31,871 bases of DNA from an uncultured Collinsella sp. (GCA_902464485.1 CABQJJ010000013.1:1-31871), one strand, 5' to 3'. Numbered from the stretch's first letter, positions 14,356 through 22,965 are shown. The notes: generated by a model from the letters alone, not told the origin. Program-made: numbers and translations.

Positions 14356-15555
14356 ATGGCCGAGATTGTTCTCAAACATGTTCAGAAGGTGTATCCCAAC
14401 AACGAGTCAAAAAAGAAGGGCTTCTTTGGCAAAAAGAAGAAGACCGAGGAGAAGAAGCACAACCTCAAGGTTACCGAGGACGGTGTGCTCGCTGTAGAGG
14501 ACTTCAACCTCACCGTTCACGACCAGGAGTTCATCGTCCTCGTTGGCCCATCTGGCTGCGGTAAGTCCACGACGATGCGCATGGTCGCCGGCCTGGAGGA
14601 CATCACCTCGGGTGACGTGCTCATCGACGGCAAGCGCGTCAACGACGTGGCACCCAAGGACCGCGACATCGCCATGGTGTTCCAGAGCTACGCTCTGTAC
14701 CCCAACATGACGGTGTACGAGAACATGGCGTTTACGCTCGAGCTCAAGAAGGTCCCCAAAGACGAGATCGACCGCAAGGTTCGCTCCGCTGCCGAGATCC
14801 TGGGTATCACCGAGTACCTCGACCGCAAGCCCAAGGCACTCTCTGGCGGTCAGCGTCAGCGCGTCGCCATTGGCCGCGCCATCGTGCGTGACCCTAAGGT
14901 CTTCCTGATGGACGAGCCGCTGTCTAACTTGGACGCCAAGCTTCGTAACCAGATGCGTGCCGAGCTTATCAAGCTGCGTCACGAGATCAAGGGTACGTTC
15001 ATCTACGTTACCCACGACCAGACCGAGGCCATGACCCTTGGCGACCGCATCGTGGTCATGAAGGACGGCGTCGTCCAGCAGATCGCCACCCCGCAGGAGG
15101 TCTTCAACCATCCCGCGAACATCTTCGTCGCCGGCTTCATCGGCGTGCCGCAGATGAACTTCTTCGATGCCCAGCTGGTGCGCTCGGGCAACGGCTTCAC
15201 CGTCAAGACCGACGACATGAATGTCGCGCTAGCTCCCGAGACCTGCGCTCAGCTTGCACTTAACTGGGACGGCGGCGACGTGAAGGAGATCACGGCTGGC
15301 GTGCGCCCCGAGCAGATTCTGCTTGCCGACAAGGACGAGGAGGGTGCGCTCCAGGGTACCGTCGAGGTGACCGAGCTCATGGGTTCGACCGAGCATGTCC
15401 ACGTGACGTCCCCCGACGGCCAGTTTGTCCTAATCATCCCCGTCGTCGACCTCGAGGCCAAGGGCGCGCTCAAGGCGGGCGACACCATCTGGTTCAAGTT
15501 CGAGAAGAACGCGACCCATCTCTTCGATAAGGTGTCTGGCAAGAACCTTATCTAG
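14356..15555 (+). CDS. Sugar ABC importer ATPase (MsmX/MalK-like)
   Basis: This 399-aa ATPase energises the importer. It has Walker A GPSGCGKST (64-72), Q-loop FQSY (near 110), signature LSGGQRQR (162-169), Walker B VFLMDEP (182-188), switch H220 in THDQTEA, and a C-terminal OB-fold regulatory region (about 240-399). Between the first strand and the nucleotide-binding A-loop is an extra Lys-rich segment of about 28 residues (14-41, including KKKGFFGKKKKTEEKK). Similar insertions occur, as I recall, in some other gut Gram-positive MsmX proteins. It is the last gene of the importer operon and is followed by a strong terminator. Confidence 0.93.
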   Translation: MAEIVLKHVQKVYPNNESKKKGFFGKKKKTEEKKHNLKVTEDGVLAVEDFNLTVHDQEFIVLVGPSGCGKSTTMRMVAGLEDITSGDVLIDGKRVNDVAPKDRDIAMVFQSYALYPNMTVYENMAFTLELKKVPKDEIDRKVRSAAEILGITEYLDRKPKALSGGQRQRVAIGRAIVRDPKVFLMDEPLSNLDAKLRNQMRAELIKLRHEIKGTFIYVTHDQTEAMTLGDRIVVMKDGVVQQIATPQEVFNHPANIFVAGFIGVPQMNFFDAQLVRSGNGFTVKTDDMNVALAPETCAQLALNWDGGDVKEITAGVRPEQILLADKDEEGALQGTVEVTELMGSTEHVHVTSPDGQFVLIIPVVDLEAKGALKAGDTIWFKFEKNATHLFDKVSGKNLI

Positions 15556-15623
15556 GCCCGGTGCATCCAGGCCCTCCCTTTGGGCGACTGCGGTATTGCC
15601 ATCCTTTTGCCGCGGTCACATAT

Positions 15624-15667
15624 AAGGCTCCTCTCCCGTCCACTGGGCGAGAGGGGAGCCTTTCTTT
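15624..15667 (+). terminator. Importer operon terminator
   Basis: AAGGCTCCTCTCCCG pairs with CGAGAGGGGAGCCTT (one G-T and one bulge-like mismatch) around TCCACTGGG and is followed by TCTTT. Confidence 0.85.
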
Positions 15668-15689
15668 GTGCCGGGGCTGTCTGGCGGAC

Positions 15690-16069
15690 TGTCTCAATCT
15701 GTAACAGGACGAGGGCCAAAGTCGGTCTAGGTGTTACAGATTGAGACATTGCTGAGCCGTCTGCCCTTCTGTCTCAATCCATAACAATTGGAGGGTCGAA
15801 TGGGGCCTAGATGTTACAGATTGAGATGAAACTTTTCGTTATTTCGAACTGTCTCAATCCATAACATGAAGGACGGTTTTTGGCGGCTGACTGTTACAGA
15901 TAAAGATTGTTTTTAGCTGGCTTATCCGTTTGTCTCATCCTGTAACAGTTAGACCCGATTCCGGCGGTTATCTGTTACAGATCGAGACAGTTCATCGGGG
16001 CAATTCTGTTTGTCTCGATCTGTAACAGATAGGCCCAATTCTGCCGGGTAGATGTTACAGATTGAGAGT
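15690..16069. repeat. Array of five 59-bp inverted-repeat units at 80-81 bp period
   Basis: Each unit is TGTCTCAATCTGTAACA, then 25 bp, then TGTTACAGATTGAGACA. Units lie at 15690-15748, 15770-15828, 15850-15908, 15931-15989 and 16011-16069, separated by 21, 21, 22 and 21 bp. Unit 1 has exactly complementary 17-nt arms; the others have one to several changes, mostly in outer positions, while TAACA/TGTTACAGAT is best kept. The 25-bp interiors are also loosely alike (an AGGCCC-like block, then a GGCGG-like block), but the spacers are not. There is no coding potential. It fills the gap between two convergent terminators. Confidence 0.92.
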
Positions 16070-16107
16070 GTTTGGAAGAGGCGGGCCGTGGGGCAACACA
16101 CGGGCAT

Positions 16108-16141
16108 AAAAACGGAGCCGTGTTACCACGACTCCGTTTTC
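16108..16141 (-). terminator. glgP terminator (usable from both strands)
   Basis: AAAACGGAG-C-CGTG and CACG-A-CTCCGTTTT pair around TTAC. On the minus strand, the direction of glgP, the stem is followed by TTTTT. It marks the right edge of the repeat array. Confidence 0.8.
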
Positions 16142-16166
16142 AAGAGGATGGGTAAAGAAAACGAAA

Positions 16167-18434
16167 TTAGCTCAGGTGCCAAATCTCGTCGTTGTACTGG
16201 GAAATCGTGCGGTCGGATGAGAAGGTGCCGGCATTGGCGATGTTGATCAGCGCCTTGCGCATCCAAGCGTCCTGATCCTCGTAGTCGGCCAGCACGCGCT
16301 CCTTGGTCTGGATGTACTCCTCTATGTCGAGCAGGGCCATAAACCAGTCCTTGCCCTTGATGTCGTCGTGCAGTCGCTGTAGGCGCTCGGCGTTGCCGGT
16401 CGCCATAAAGGCGGGGCTGGTAATAAAGTCCACCAGCAGCTTGATGCCGGGCTTGCGATAGAGCGTACCGGCGTTGTAGGTGCCGTCGGCGTAGAGCTGC
16501 TCAACCTGCTTGGACGAGGCGCCAAAGGTGTAGATGTTCTCGTCGCCCACGAGCTCGGCAATCTCCACGTTGGCACCGTCGAGCGTGCACAGGGTCAGGG
16601 CACCGTTGAGCATGAACTTCATGTTGGAGGTGCCACTCGCCTCCTTGGAGGCCAGGCTGATCTGCTCGGAGATGTCAGCAGCGGGGATCACGCGCTCGGC
16701 GGCGGTGACGTTGTAGTTCTCGATCATGACAACCTGCAGGTAAGGGGCCACGTCGGGATCGTTTGCAATCCACTGCGACAGCGTTAGGATCAGGTGGATG
16801 ATGTCCTGGGCGATGGTGTAGGCAGGTGCCGCCTTGCCGCCAAAGATGATGGTGACGGGGTGATTGGGCTTGTTGCCGTTCTTGATGTCGAGATACTTCC
16901 AGATGATGTAGAGTGCGAGCATCTGCTGGCGCTTGTACTCGTGGATACGCTTGACCTGGACGTCGATGATGGCGTTGGAGGGAATCGTCACACCCTGCTC
17001 GAGCGCCATGAACTGGCGCATGATTGCCTTGGCCTCTGCCTTGGTGGCGGCCAAGCGCTCAAGAACGTCCTTATCGTCGGCGAACTCGGCGAGCTTGTTC
17101 AGGTCACCGGTATTGCGCCAATCGGAGCCAATCACATCGTCGAGCAGGCTGGCGAGCGCGGGGTTGGCACCATGGATCCAACGGCGGAAGGTGATGCCGT
17201 TGGTCTTGTTGGAGAACTTCTCGGGATAGATCTCGTAGAACGGATGAAGTTCGGTGTCCTCCAGAATCTTGGTGTGGAGTGCGGCGACGCCGTTGATGGA
17301 GAAGCCAAAGTGGATGTCCATGTGGGCCATGTGGACGGTGTCGTGCTCGTCGATGATGACGACGCGCGGATCGTCGTGCTCGCCTTTGGCGACCTCGTCA
17401 AGCTTGACGATGATGTCGGCGATGGCGGGGGAGACCTTTTGTAGGCTTGCGAGCGGCCACTTCTCGAGCGCTTCGGCAAGAATCGTGTGGTTGGTGTAGG
17501 CGACCATGGAACGTACGATGGAAACGGCCTCGTCAAACTCAATGCCGTGCTCGGTGGTGAGCAGGCGAATGAGCTCGGGGATGACCATGGTGGGGTGCGT
17601 ATCGTTGATCTGGACCACGGCGTAATCGGCCAGGTCGTGCAGGTTGCTGCCGCGCTCGATGGCCTCGTCAATCAGGAGCTGGGCGGCGTTGCTCACCATG
17701 AAGTACTCCTGGTAGATGCGAAGCAGGCGGCCCTGCTCGTCGGAGTCATCCGGATAGAGGAACAACGTGAGGTTCTTGGCGATCTGGGTCTTGTCGAAGT
17801 CGATGGAGCTGCCGGGGACCATGCTGTCGTCGACACTTGCCAGGTCAAACAGGCGCAGGCGGTTCTTGGTGGACCGGCCGTAACCGGGCACATCGATGTT
17901 GACGAGCTTGGAGGTGACGGCAAAATCGCCGAACTCGACGGTGTAGGAGCGGTCATCATCGATCAGAATGTCCTGCTCGTCGAGCCACTCGTCGGGGACG
18001 GCCTTCTGCTGGTTGGCGACAAAGCGCTGGCGGAACAGGCCGTAGTGGTAGTTGAGACCAACGCCGTCACCGGTGAGACCCAGCGTGGCGATGGAGTCCA
18101 GGAAGCACGCGGCCAAACGGCCCAGGCCGCCATTGCCCAGCGACGGCTCGACCTCAAACTCCTCGATCTTGTTGAGGTCGTGGCCCGCGGCGGTGAGCTG
18201 CTCCTTGACCTCGTCGTAGATGCCGAGGTCGATCATGTTGTTGATGAGCAACTTGCCGATCAAAAACTCGGCAGAGATGTAATAGAGCTTTTTCTTGCCG
18301 TTGTTGAGCGGGCAGGCGGCAGAGCGCTCCTGCACGAGTTTGACGAGCAGCTTGTAAATGTGGCGATCATCGAGTTGCTCGAGCGAAGTTCCAAAGGACT
18401 GCTCGGCAAGATCCGCAAGATTGATATGGGGCAT
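16167..18434 (-). CDS. glgP: Glycogen/maltodextrin phosphorylase
   Basis: This 755-aa GT35 enzyme phosphorolyses alpha-1,4-glucans to glucose-1-phosphate with pyridoxal phosphate. Family blocks seen are YYISAEFLIGKLL (near 50), EPSLGNGGLGRLAACF, NDTHPTMVIPELIR, the KRIHEYKRQ block, and the cofactor-lysine segment EASGTSNMKFMLNGAL (Lys near 606). It is somewhat shorter than E. coli GlgP/MalP. The start has an excellent ACAGGAGGAAAC-ATG. It follows malQ on the same strand, separated by a hairpin, and supplies glucose-1-P. The galE product nearby acts on UDP-sugars. GlgP and MalP cannot be told apart by eye; the MalQ neighbour favours maltodextrin use. Confidence 0.95.
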   Translation of the reverse strand: MPHINLADLAEQSFGTSLEQLDDRHIYKLLVKLVQERSAACPLNNGKKKLYYISAEFLIGKLLINNMIDLGIYDEVKEQLTAAGHDLNKIEEFEVEPSLGNGGLGRLAACFLDSIATLGLTGDGVGLNYHYGLFRQRFVANQQKAVPDEWLDEQDILIDDDRSYTVEFGDFAVTSKLVNIDVPGYGRSTKNRLRLFDLASVDDSMVPGSSIDFDKTQIAKNLTLFLYPDDSDEQGRLLRIYQEYFMVSNAAQLLIDEAIERGSNLHDLADYAVVQINDTHPTMVIPELIRLLTTEHGIEFDEAVSIVRSMVAYTNHTILAEALEKWPLASLQKVSPAIADIIVKLDEVAKGEHDDPRVVIIDEHDTVHMAHMDIHFGFSINGVAALHTKILEDTELHPFYEIYPEKFSNKTNGITFRRWIHGANPALASLLDDVIGSDWRNTGDLNKLAEFADDKDVLERLAATKAEAKAIMRQFMALEQGVTIPSNAIIDVQVKRIHEYKRQQMLALYIIWKYLDIKNGNKPNHPVTIIFGGKAAPAYTIAQDIIHLILTLSQWIANDPDVAPYLQVVMIENYNVTAAERVIPAADISEQISLASKEASGTSNMKFMLNGALTLCTLDGANVEIAELVGDENIYTFGASSKQVEQLYADGTYNAGTLYRKPGIKLLVDFITSPAFMATGNAERLQRLHDDIKGKDWFMALLDIEEYIQTKERVLADYEDQDAWMRKALINIANAGTFSSDRTISQYNDEIWHLS

Positions 18435-18481
18435 GTTTCCTCCTGTGGTGAGTCGACTACATGTCAGAAATTCAAAAGAAG

Positions 18482-18514
18482 CCCGCGCGAGGGATTGGGA
18501 TGGCCTCGCGCGGG
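18482..18514 (-). terminator. Hairpin between malQ and glgP
   Basis: CCCGCGCGAGG and CCTCGCGCGGG form an 11-bp stem. On the minus strand CTTCTTTTG follows, so it could be a partial terminator after malQ or an mRNA processing barrier. Confidence 0.6.
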
Positions 18515-18562
18515 AAAAGCGGTCGCGTCCGCACGGTGGGGTGGGGTCGGGCGCGGTGGCTC

Positions 18563-20068
18563 CTATTGGGGAAGCTCAATTTCGGCTTCCGACGGGATGC
18601 GGAAGTAGGTTTCGGTCCAGTCGGTGAGCTTGTGCTCGAGCTCGCGGGTGATGGCGCCATCGAGCATGCGCCAGGTCCAGTTGCCGCCTAGGGTGGCGGG
18701 GGTGTTGATACGGGCCTCATTTCCCAGGTTGAGGAGGTCCTGCATGGTGTAGATGCAGGTGTCGCTCACACTGGCGGCAATGGTGCGGTTGAGCGCATCG
18801 GTGATGGGCTCGCCAGCCTGCTGATGGGTGTACAAAGCTGCCTGCTCGCGCTGACGCGGAGTGGCCGTACCCTCGAACCAGCCGCGTGCCGTCTCGTTGT
18901 CGTGCGTGCCCACATAGGCGACGGTGTTGGCGATGTAGTTGTGGGGCAGATAGTATGAGTTGCTGCCCTCAAAGGCAAACTGCAAGATCTTCATGCCAGG
19001 GAAGCCCGTGGTGTCGCGCATGTCGATAACGCCGGGGGTAAGGAAGCCAAGATCTTCGGCGATGATGGGCAGTGTGCCGAGTTTTTCCTCGAGCGTCTTG
19101 AAGAGCTTGAGGCCGGGGCCCTGCGTCCACGAACCGTAAGACGAGTCGGGTGAAGAGAAGGGCACCTCCCAAAAGGCTTCGAATCCGCGGAAGTGGTCCA
19201 AGCGGATGACGTCGTACATGTCGAGGGCGGCGCGAATGCGGTCCTCCCACCAGGAGAAGCCGTCGGACTCCATGGCGTCCCAGTCGTAGATGGGGTTGCC
19301 CCAGTACTGGCCGGTGGCCGAGAACTGGTCGGGCGGCGTGCCGGCGACGCTCACGGGATTGCCGGCGGTGTCGATCTTAAAGAGCTCAGGTGTCGCCCAC
19401 ATCTCGACGGAGTCACGCGAGACATAGATGGGCAGGTCGCCGATGATCAGGATGTCGCGCTCGTTGGCATAGGCTTTGAGGCGGCTCCACTGGCGATTGA
19501 AGTAGTACTGCGTCATCTGGTGGTAGAGCATACGCGCCGGATGGTCGGCGCAGACCTTGGCGGAAGCCTCGCCGCGGCGGCGGAGCTCCTCGGGCCACTC
19601 CCAAAACGCCTTGAGACCGCACTCCTCTTTGACGGTCATGAACTCGCAGTAGGGGATGAGCCAGTCCTCGTTGGCCTGGATAAAGTCATCGAAATCGGCC
19701 GGCTTGTCGGCAGCAAAGCGCTCAGCGGCTCGGTCGAGAATCTGACGGCGGCCGCCAAAGATAGCACCGTAGTCGACATTGCTTGGGTCGGATCCCAGAT
19801 ACACGCCGTCGATATCGCGCTGCTCCAGATAGCCGGCCTCAATAAGCTCGGCAAAGTCGATGAAATTGGGGTTGCCCGCGCGGGCCGAGAACGACTGATA
19901 GGGCGAATCGCCATAGCTGGTCGTCGTAAGGGGCAGAATCTGCCAGTAATGTTGTTTGCACGAGGCGAGAAAATCGACGAAGTCGTAGGCATTCCAGCCA
20001 AAGCCGCCGATTCCGTATGGTCCGGGCAGAGATGAGACGGGCATGAGGACGCCGCTTGCACGCTCCAT
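18563..20068 (-). CDS. malQ: 4-alpha-glucanotransferase (amylomaltase, GH77)
   Basis: This enzyme transfers glucan chains between maltodextrins, releasing glucose and making substrate for the phosphorylase. GH77 signatures are present: SSLPGPYGIGGFG at the N terminus, the nucleophile block VIRLDHFRGF (near 289), the acid/base block IIAEDLG (near 336), and GTHDNETARGW (near 389). The ATG at 20068 has GGTGAG 8 nt upstream and gives 501 residues; TTG at 20083 and GTG at 20080 are less likely. It has its own promoter with a GTTTAAAC palindrome, linking it to the GntR regulon. Confidence 0.95.
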   Translation of the reverse strand: MERASGVLMPVSSLPGPYGIGGFGWNAYDFVDFLASCKQHYWQILPLTTTSYGDSPYQSFSARAGNPNFIDFAELIEAGYLEQRDIDGVYLGSDPSNVDYGAIFGGRRQILDRAAERFAADKPADFDDFIQANEDWLIPYCEFMTVKEECGLKAFWEWPEELRRRGEASAKVCADHPARMLYHQMTQYYFNRQWSRLKAYANERDILIIGDLPIYVSRDSVEMWATPELFKIDTAGNPVSVAGTPPDQFSATGQYWGNPIYDWDAMESDGFSWWEDRIRAALDMYDVIRLDHFRGFEAFWEVPFSSPDSSYGSWTQGPGLKLFKTLEEKLGTLPIIAEDLGFLTPGVIDMRDTTGFPGMKILQFAFEGSNSYYLPHNYIANTVAYVGTHDNETARGWFEGTATPRQREQAALYTHQQAGEPITDALNRTIAASVSDTCIYTMQDLLNLGNEARINTPATLGGNWTWRMLDGAITRELEHKLTDWTETYFRIPSEAEIELPQ

Positions 20069-20153
20069 GAATGCGCTCACCAACCTTCTTGTTGTGGGGT
20101 CGGCCTGCAGATGGATAGACAGCCCGTCCCCGAGTTTCTAATTCGATATGCTT

Positions 20154-20183
20154 ATTGTAGAGCATGTTGTTTAAACATGTACA
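20154..20183 (-). promoter_or_regulatory. malQ promoter with GTTTAAAC operator
   Basis: On the minus strand TGTACA (20183-20178) and TACAAT (20159-20154) are 18 bp apart. The palindrome GTTTAAAC (20169-20176, within TTGTTTAAACATG) lies in the spacer, a classic repression position. It is the same element as at the PTS and GntR promoters. Confidence 0.65.
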
Positions 20184-20231
20184 GGCAAGATAGAAAAGTT
20201 GGGCGGATTTCGGTGAATGGTTACGCGCCAT

Positions 20232-20267
20232 AAAAAAGCCCCAGTCTCACATCGTGAGACCGGGGCA
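20232..20267 (-). terminator. galE terminator
   Basis: GCCCC-A-GTCTCAC pairs with GTGAGAC-C-GGGGC around ATC. The minus-strand tail is TTTTTTA, directly after galE. Confidence 0.9.
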
Positions 20268-20288
20268 AGAACAGTATGTAGGTTTTTG

Positions 20289-21350
20289 CTACTCGGCGTC
20301 GGCGAAGCCGTTGGGGTTGTGGCTCTGCCAGTTCCAGCTGTCACGGCACATATCCGCGATGTCGTACTGCGCCTTCCAACCCATCATGCGCTCAGCCTTG
20401 GAGGCATCGCACCAGTTGGCGGCGATGTCGCCGGCGCGGCGCTCGCGAATCACATAGGGCAGCTCCTTGCCGCATGCCTTGGAGAAGGCGGCGACGACCT
20501 CGAGCACCGAAGTGCCGGTGCCGGTACCCAGGTTAAAGATCTCGACGCCGGTCTTTCCGTTCATCCAGTTAAGTGCGGCAACGTGGCCTGAGGCCAGGTC
20601 GCACACGTGGATGTAGTCGCGCACGCCGGTGCCGTCGGGCGTGGGATAGTCGTTACCAAAGACCTGTACAGCCTCGAGCTTGCCTACGGCGACCTGCGCG
20701 ACGTAGGGTACCAGGTTGTTGGGGATGCCCTTGGGGTCCTCGCCGATCAGGCCTGACGGATGGGCGCCGATGGGGTTGAAGTAACGGAGCAGCACGACGT
20801 CCCACTCGGGGTCGGCGGTGTGGACGTCCATGAGGATCTGCTCGATCATCCATTTGGTCCAACCGTAGGGGTTGGTCGCAGGCTTCTTGGGGTCTTCCTC
20901 GGTAACGGGCGGGTTATCCGGGTCACCGTAGACGGTCGAGGAGCTCGAGAAGATAATCGACTTGCAGCCATGGTTGCGCATGACGTCAATGAGCACCAGG
21001 GTGTTTTCAATATTGTTGTGGTAGTACTCGACGGGCTTGCTTACCGACTCGCCAACGGCCTTAAAGCCGGCGAAGTGGATGACGCGGTCGATCTGGTGGG
21101 TATCGAAGATCTTGTTCATCGCATCGCGGTCGAGCACGTTGGCCTCGTAGAAGGTGAGGTTCTTGGCGGCCTCGTCGCCCACGATGGTCTTGACGCGGTC
21201 GATGGCGACGGCGCTGGAGTTGGAGAGGTCATCGACGACGACGACCTGGTAGCCGCCCTCGAGCAGCTGGACGACCGTGTGCGAGCCGATAAAGCCGGCG
21301 CCACCGGTAACGAGGACACAAGTGTCTTTAGGGTCGAGTGCTTTGGACAT
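20289..21350 (-). CDS. galE: UDP-glucose 4-epimerase
   Basis: This enzyme interconverts UDP-glucose and UDP-galactose with bound NAD. The ATG at 21350 (GGGAG, 5-6 nt spacing) gives 353 residues; an in-frame ATG at 21362 overlaps that site. Visible are the NAD-binding TGGAGFIG (15-22), D40-D41 at the end of the second strand, SSSSTVYG (135-142), and the catalytic pair Y162/K166 in YGWTK. RYFNPIGAHPSG and the C-terminal GTGTGTSV block also fit GalE. It is a single-gene unit between malQ and the divergent CHAP gene. A TATACT -10 lies near 21398-21403. Confidence 0.95.
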   Translation of the reverse strand: MSKALDPKDTCVLVTGGAGFIGSHTVVQLLEGGYQVVVVDDLSNSSAVAIDRVKTIVGDEAAKNLTFYEANVLDRDAMNKIFDTHQIDRVIHFAGFKAVGESVSKPVEYYHNNIENTLVLIDVMRNHGCKSIIFSSSSTVYGDPDNPPVTEEDPKKPATNPYGWTKWMIEQILMDVHTADPEWDVVLLRYFNPIGAHPSGLIGEDPKGIPNNLVPYVAQVAVGKLEAVQVFGNDYPTPDGTGVRDYIHVCDLASGHVAALNWMNGKTGVEIFNLGTGTGTSVLEVVAAFSKACGKELPYVIRERRAGDIAANWCDASKAERMMGWKAQYDIADMCRDSWNWQSHNPNGFADAE

Positions 21351-21545
21351 ATAGTCTCCCATCGGATTAGGAACACTTCTTGTGGCGAGTATAGCGCAGG
21401 CAAGGGCCGCAAAACGTCTGGCCGAGCGAAAACCAGAGTAATGATGTTAACGTACTCATTGCAGGGGCGAACGGGAAGCATGTTTGCAGCTTGCATTGAG
21501 TCGCAAGCCGCCGAACCCGAGGAATTCTGCCGTTCGTGGAAATCG

Positions 21546-21573
21546 TTGGGATGTGGTGGATGTGCGCTAATAT
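21546..21573 (+). promoter_or_regulatory. Promoter of the CHAP-domain gene
   Basis: TTGGGA (21546-21551) and TAATAT (21568-21573) are 16 bp apart, giving a start near 21580 and a leader of about 40 nt. Confidence 0.55.
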
Positions 21574-21619
21574 GTATGAATTGAGCGACATATAAACAGA
21601 ACATGTAAACGGAGTACAT

Positions 21620-22813
21620 ATGTCACCAAACAGCGATTCCATCCTTTCCCAGGAGCTTTCGCGCCGCACGGCTCTTAAGGCCCTGTTCGGTGCCGCTTCT
21701 GCAGCCGTTCTTTTTGGCCTTCCCACGCACGCCCATGCGGCAGAGGCTTCAAAGGAAACCACCGCTAAACTGAATGCCGCACAGGCTAAGCTCGATGAGG
21801 TTCAAGCCCAGCTCGACAGCATCGCAAGCGAGTATGCGGCGTTGGCGAGTAAAAACGCCAAGACGCTCGACGACATCGAAGACGTCCAGGGCAAGATCGA
21901 TGACACGCAGGCGCAGATCGATACCAAGAAGTCCGAGCTCAAGAAGAAGCGCGGCGACCTTTCCGATCGCGTGGCGGCCAGCTACAAGTCGGGCGGCACG
22001 AACATCCTGTCGCTGCTGTTAGCCTCTGGCTCGTTTGAGGAGCTCGTCGCCAACGCGCATTACGTCGAGAAGATCAACAAGAGCGATCGCGATGCCATCG
22101 AGGATATCCAGACCATTCAGGCGGAGCTCGATGCGCAGAAGACCGATCTTGAGGGGCAGAAGGCCGATCTGGAGAAGCTCAAAGACCAGCAGACTGCTCA
22201 GATGCAGGATATGCAGGCCAAGCAGCAGGAAGTCCAAACGGTGATCAACGGCCTTTCCGATGACGTCAAAGAGCTCATGGCGCAACGCGATTCCGAAATC
22301 CTTGCTGCCGCGCAGGCCGAGGAAGCTGCCAGGAAGGCGGCTGCAGCCGCAGCTGCCTCTGCAAATAAAAACAACACGTCTACGGGTGGCGGTTCGTATG
22401 CTCCCGGCAAGCCGCAGCAGAATGCCGGCTCGGGCAAGCAGCAGGCCGTCGTCAACGCTTGCTATTCCACGCCCTCGCCTGGCCAGAACTGGTGCGCGGC
22501 GTGGGTCACCAACGTCTTCCGCAACGCCGGCGTGGGCTATTACGGCGGCAACGCATGCGATATGTTCAACGCTTGGTGCTATAGCTCCAATCGCTCTGCG
22601 CTGCAGGTTGGCATGATCGTTGCCGATTCGTCCCACAGCGGCACTGGCGCCCCGGGCCTGATTTACGGTCATGTGGGCATCTACGTTGGCGGCGGTATCG
22701 TTATGAGTAACGAGGGCGCTATTACATCGAGGTCGCTCGACTCGTTTATTAGCTTCTATGGTACGGGCTCTGGCGTGCGTTGGGGCTGGCTTGGCGGTAT
22801 TGCGCTATCGTAA
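21620..22813 (+). CDS. Secreted PcsB-like coiled-coil peptidoglycan hydrolase with CHAP domain
   Basis: This 397-aa protein has a Tat-like signal, LSRRTALK (RR at 15-16), a hydrophobic core, and probable cleavage after HAHA (40). Residues about 45-245 form a long heptad-rich coiled coil with the PcsB/FtsX-interacting pattern. An Ala-rich and Ser/Gly-rich linker follows, then a cysteine peptidase domain (about 278-397). The catalytic Cys is probably C292 in GQNWCAAWV and His H351 in GHVGIYVGG. By analogy with PcsB and RipC it would cut peptide cross-links during division under FtsEX control, but no ftsEX lies here. The start follows AACGGAG. CHAP versus NlpC/P60 assignment is by eye. Confidence 0.85.
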   Translation: MSPNSDSILSQELSRRTALKALFGAASAAVLFGLPTHAHAAEASKETTAKLNAAQAKLDEVQAQLDSIASEYAALASKNAKTLDDIEDVQGKIDDTQAQIDTKKSELKKKRGDLSDRVAASYKSGGTNILSLLLASGSFEELVANAHYVEKINKSDRDAIEDIQTIQAELDAQKTDLEGQKADLEKLKDQQTAQMQDMQAKQQEVQTVINGLSDDVKELMAQRDSEILAAAQAEEAARKAAAAAAASANKNNTSTGGGSYAPGKPQQNAGSGKQQAVVNACYSTPSPGQNWCAAWVTNVFRNAGVGYYGGNACDMFNAWCYSSNRSALQVGMIVADSSHSGTGAPGLIYGHVGIYVGGGIVMSNEGAITSRSLDSFISFYGTGSGVRWGWLGGIALS

Positions 22814-22830
22814 CGGCGGTTTGAAGTAAG

Positions 22831-22965
22831 TTGGTCCGTGGCTGCCCGAAAGGCATTAGGTTGCCTGCTCGGACAGTCCTGCTCGCACGGAGAGCACATT
22901 AAGTGCTCTCCGGCTCGTGCGGAACTCGCGACCAACCTTATGCCTCGCCCGCAGTCCCGGACCTT
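22831..22965. repeat. About 130-nt structured hairpin element after the CHAP gene
   Basis: GGTCCG (22833-22838) pairs with CGGACC (22958-22963), GGCTGC with GCAGTC, and AGGCATTAGGTTG (22851-22863) with CAACCTTATGCCT (22933-22945) at 12 of 13 positions. Inside, GGAGAGCAC/GTGCTCTCC (22889-22911) makes a terminal hairpin. The 3' side carries TCGTGCGGAACTCGCGA (22915-22931), identical to 4964-4980. No T run follows the base. Candidate structured 3' RNA or mobile repeat. Confidence 0.6.

Noticed and set aside
15690..16069. CRISPR array
   Set aside because: Repeats alternate in orientation and are 17 nt, the intervals alternate between 25 and 21-22 bp, the 25-bp cores resemble each other, and no cas genes are nearby.
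15690..16069. Integron attC array
   Set aside because: The inner arms CTGTAAC/GTTACAG do not fit the RYYYAAC/GTTRRRY core sites. There are no cassette genes between units and no integrase.
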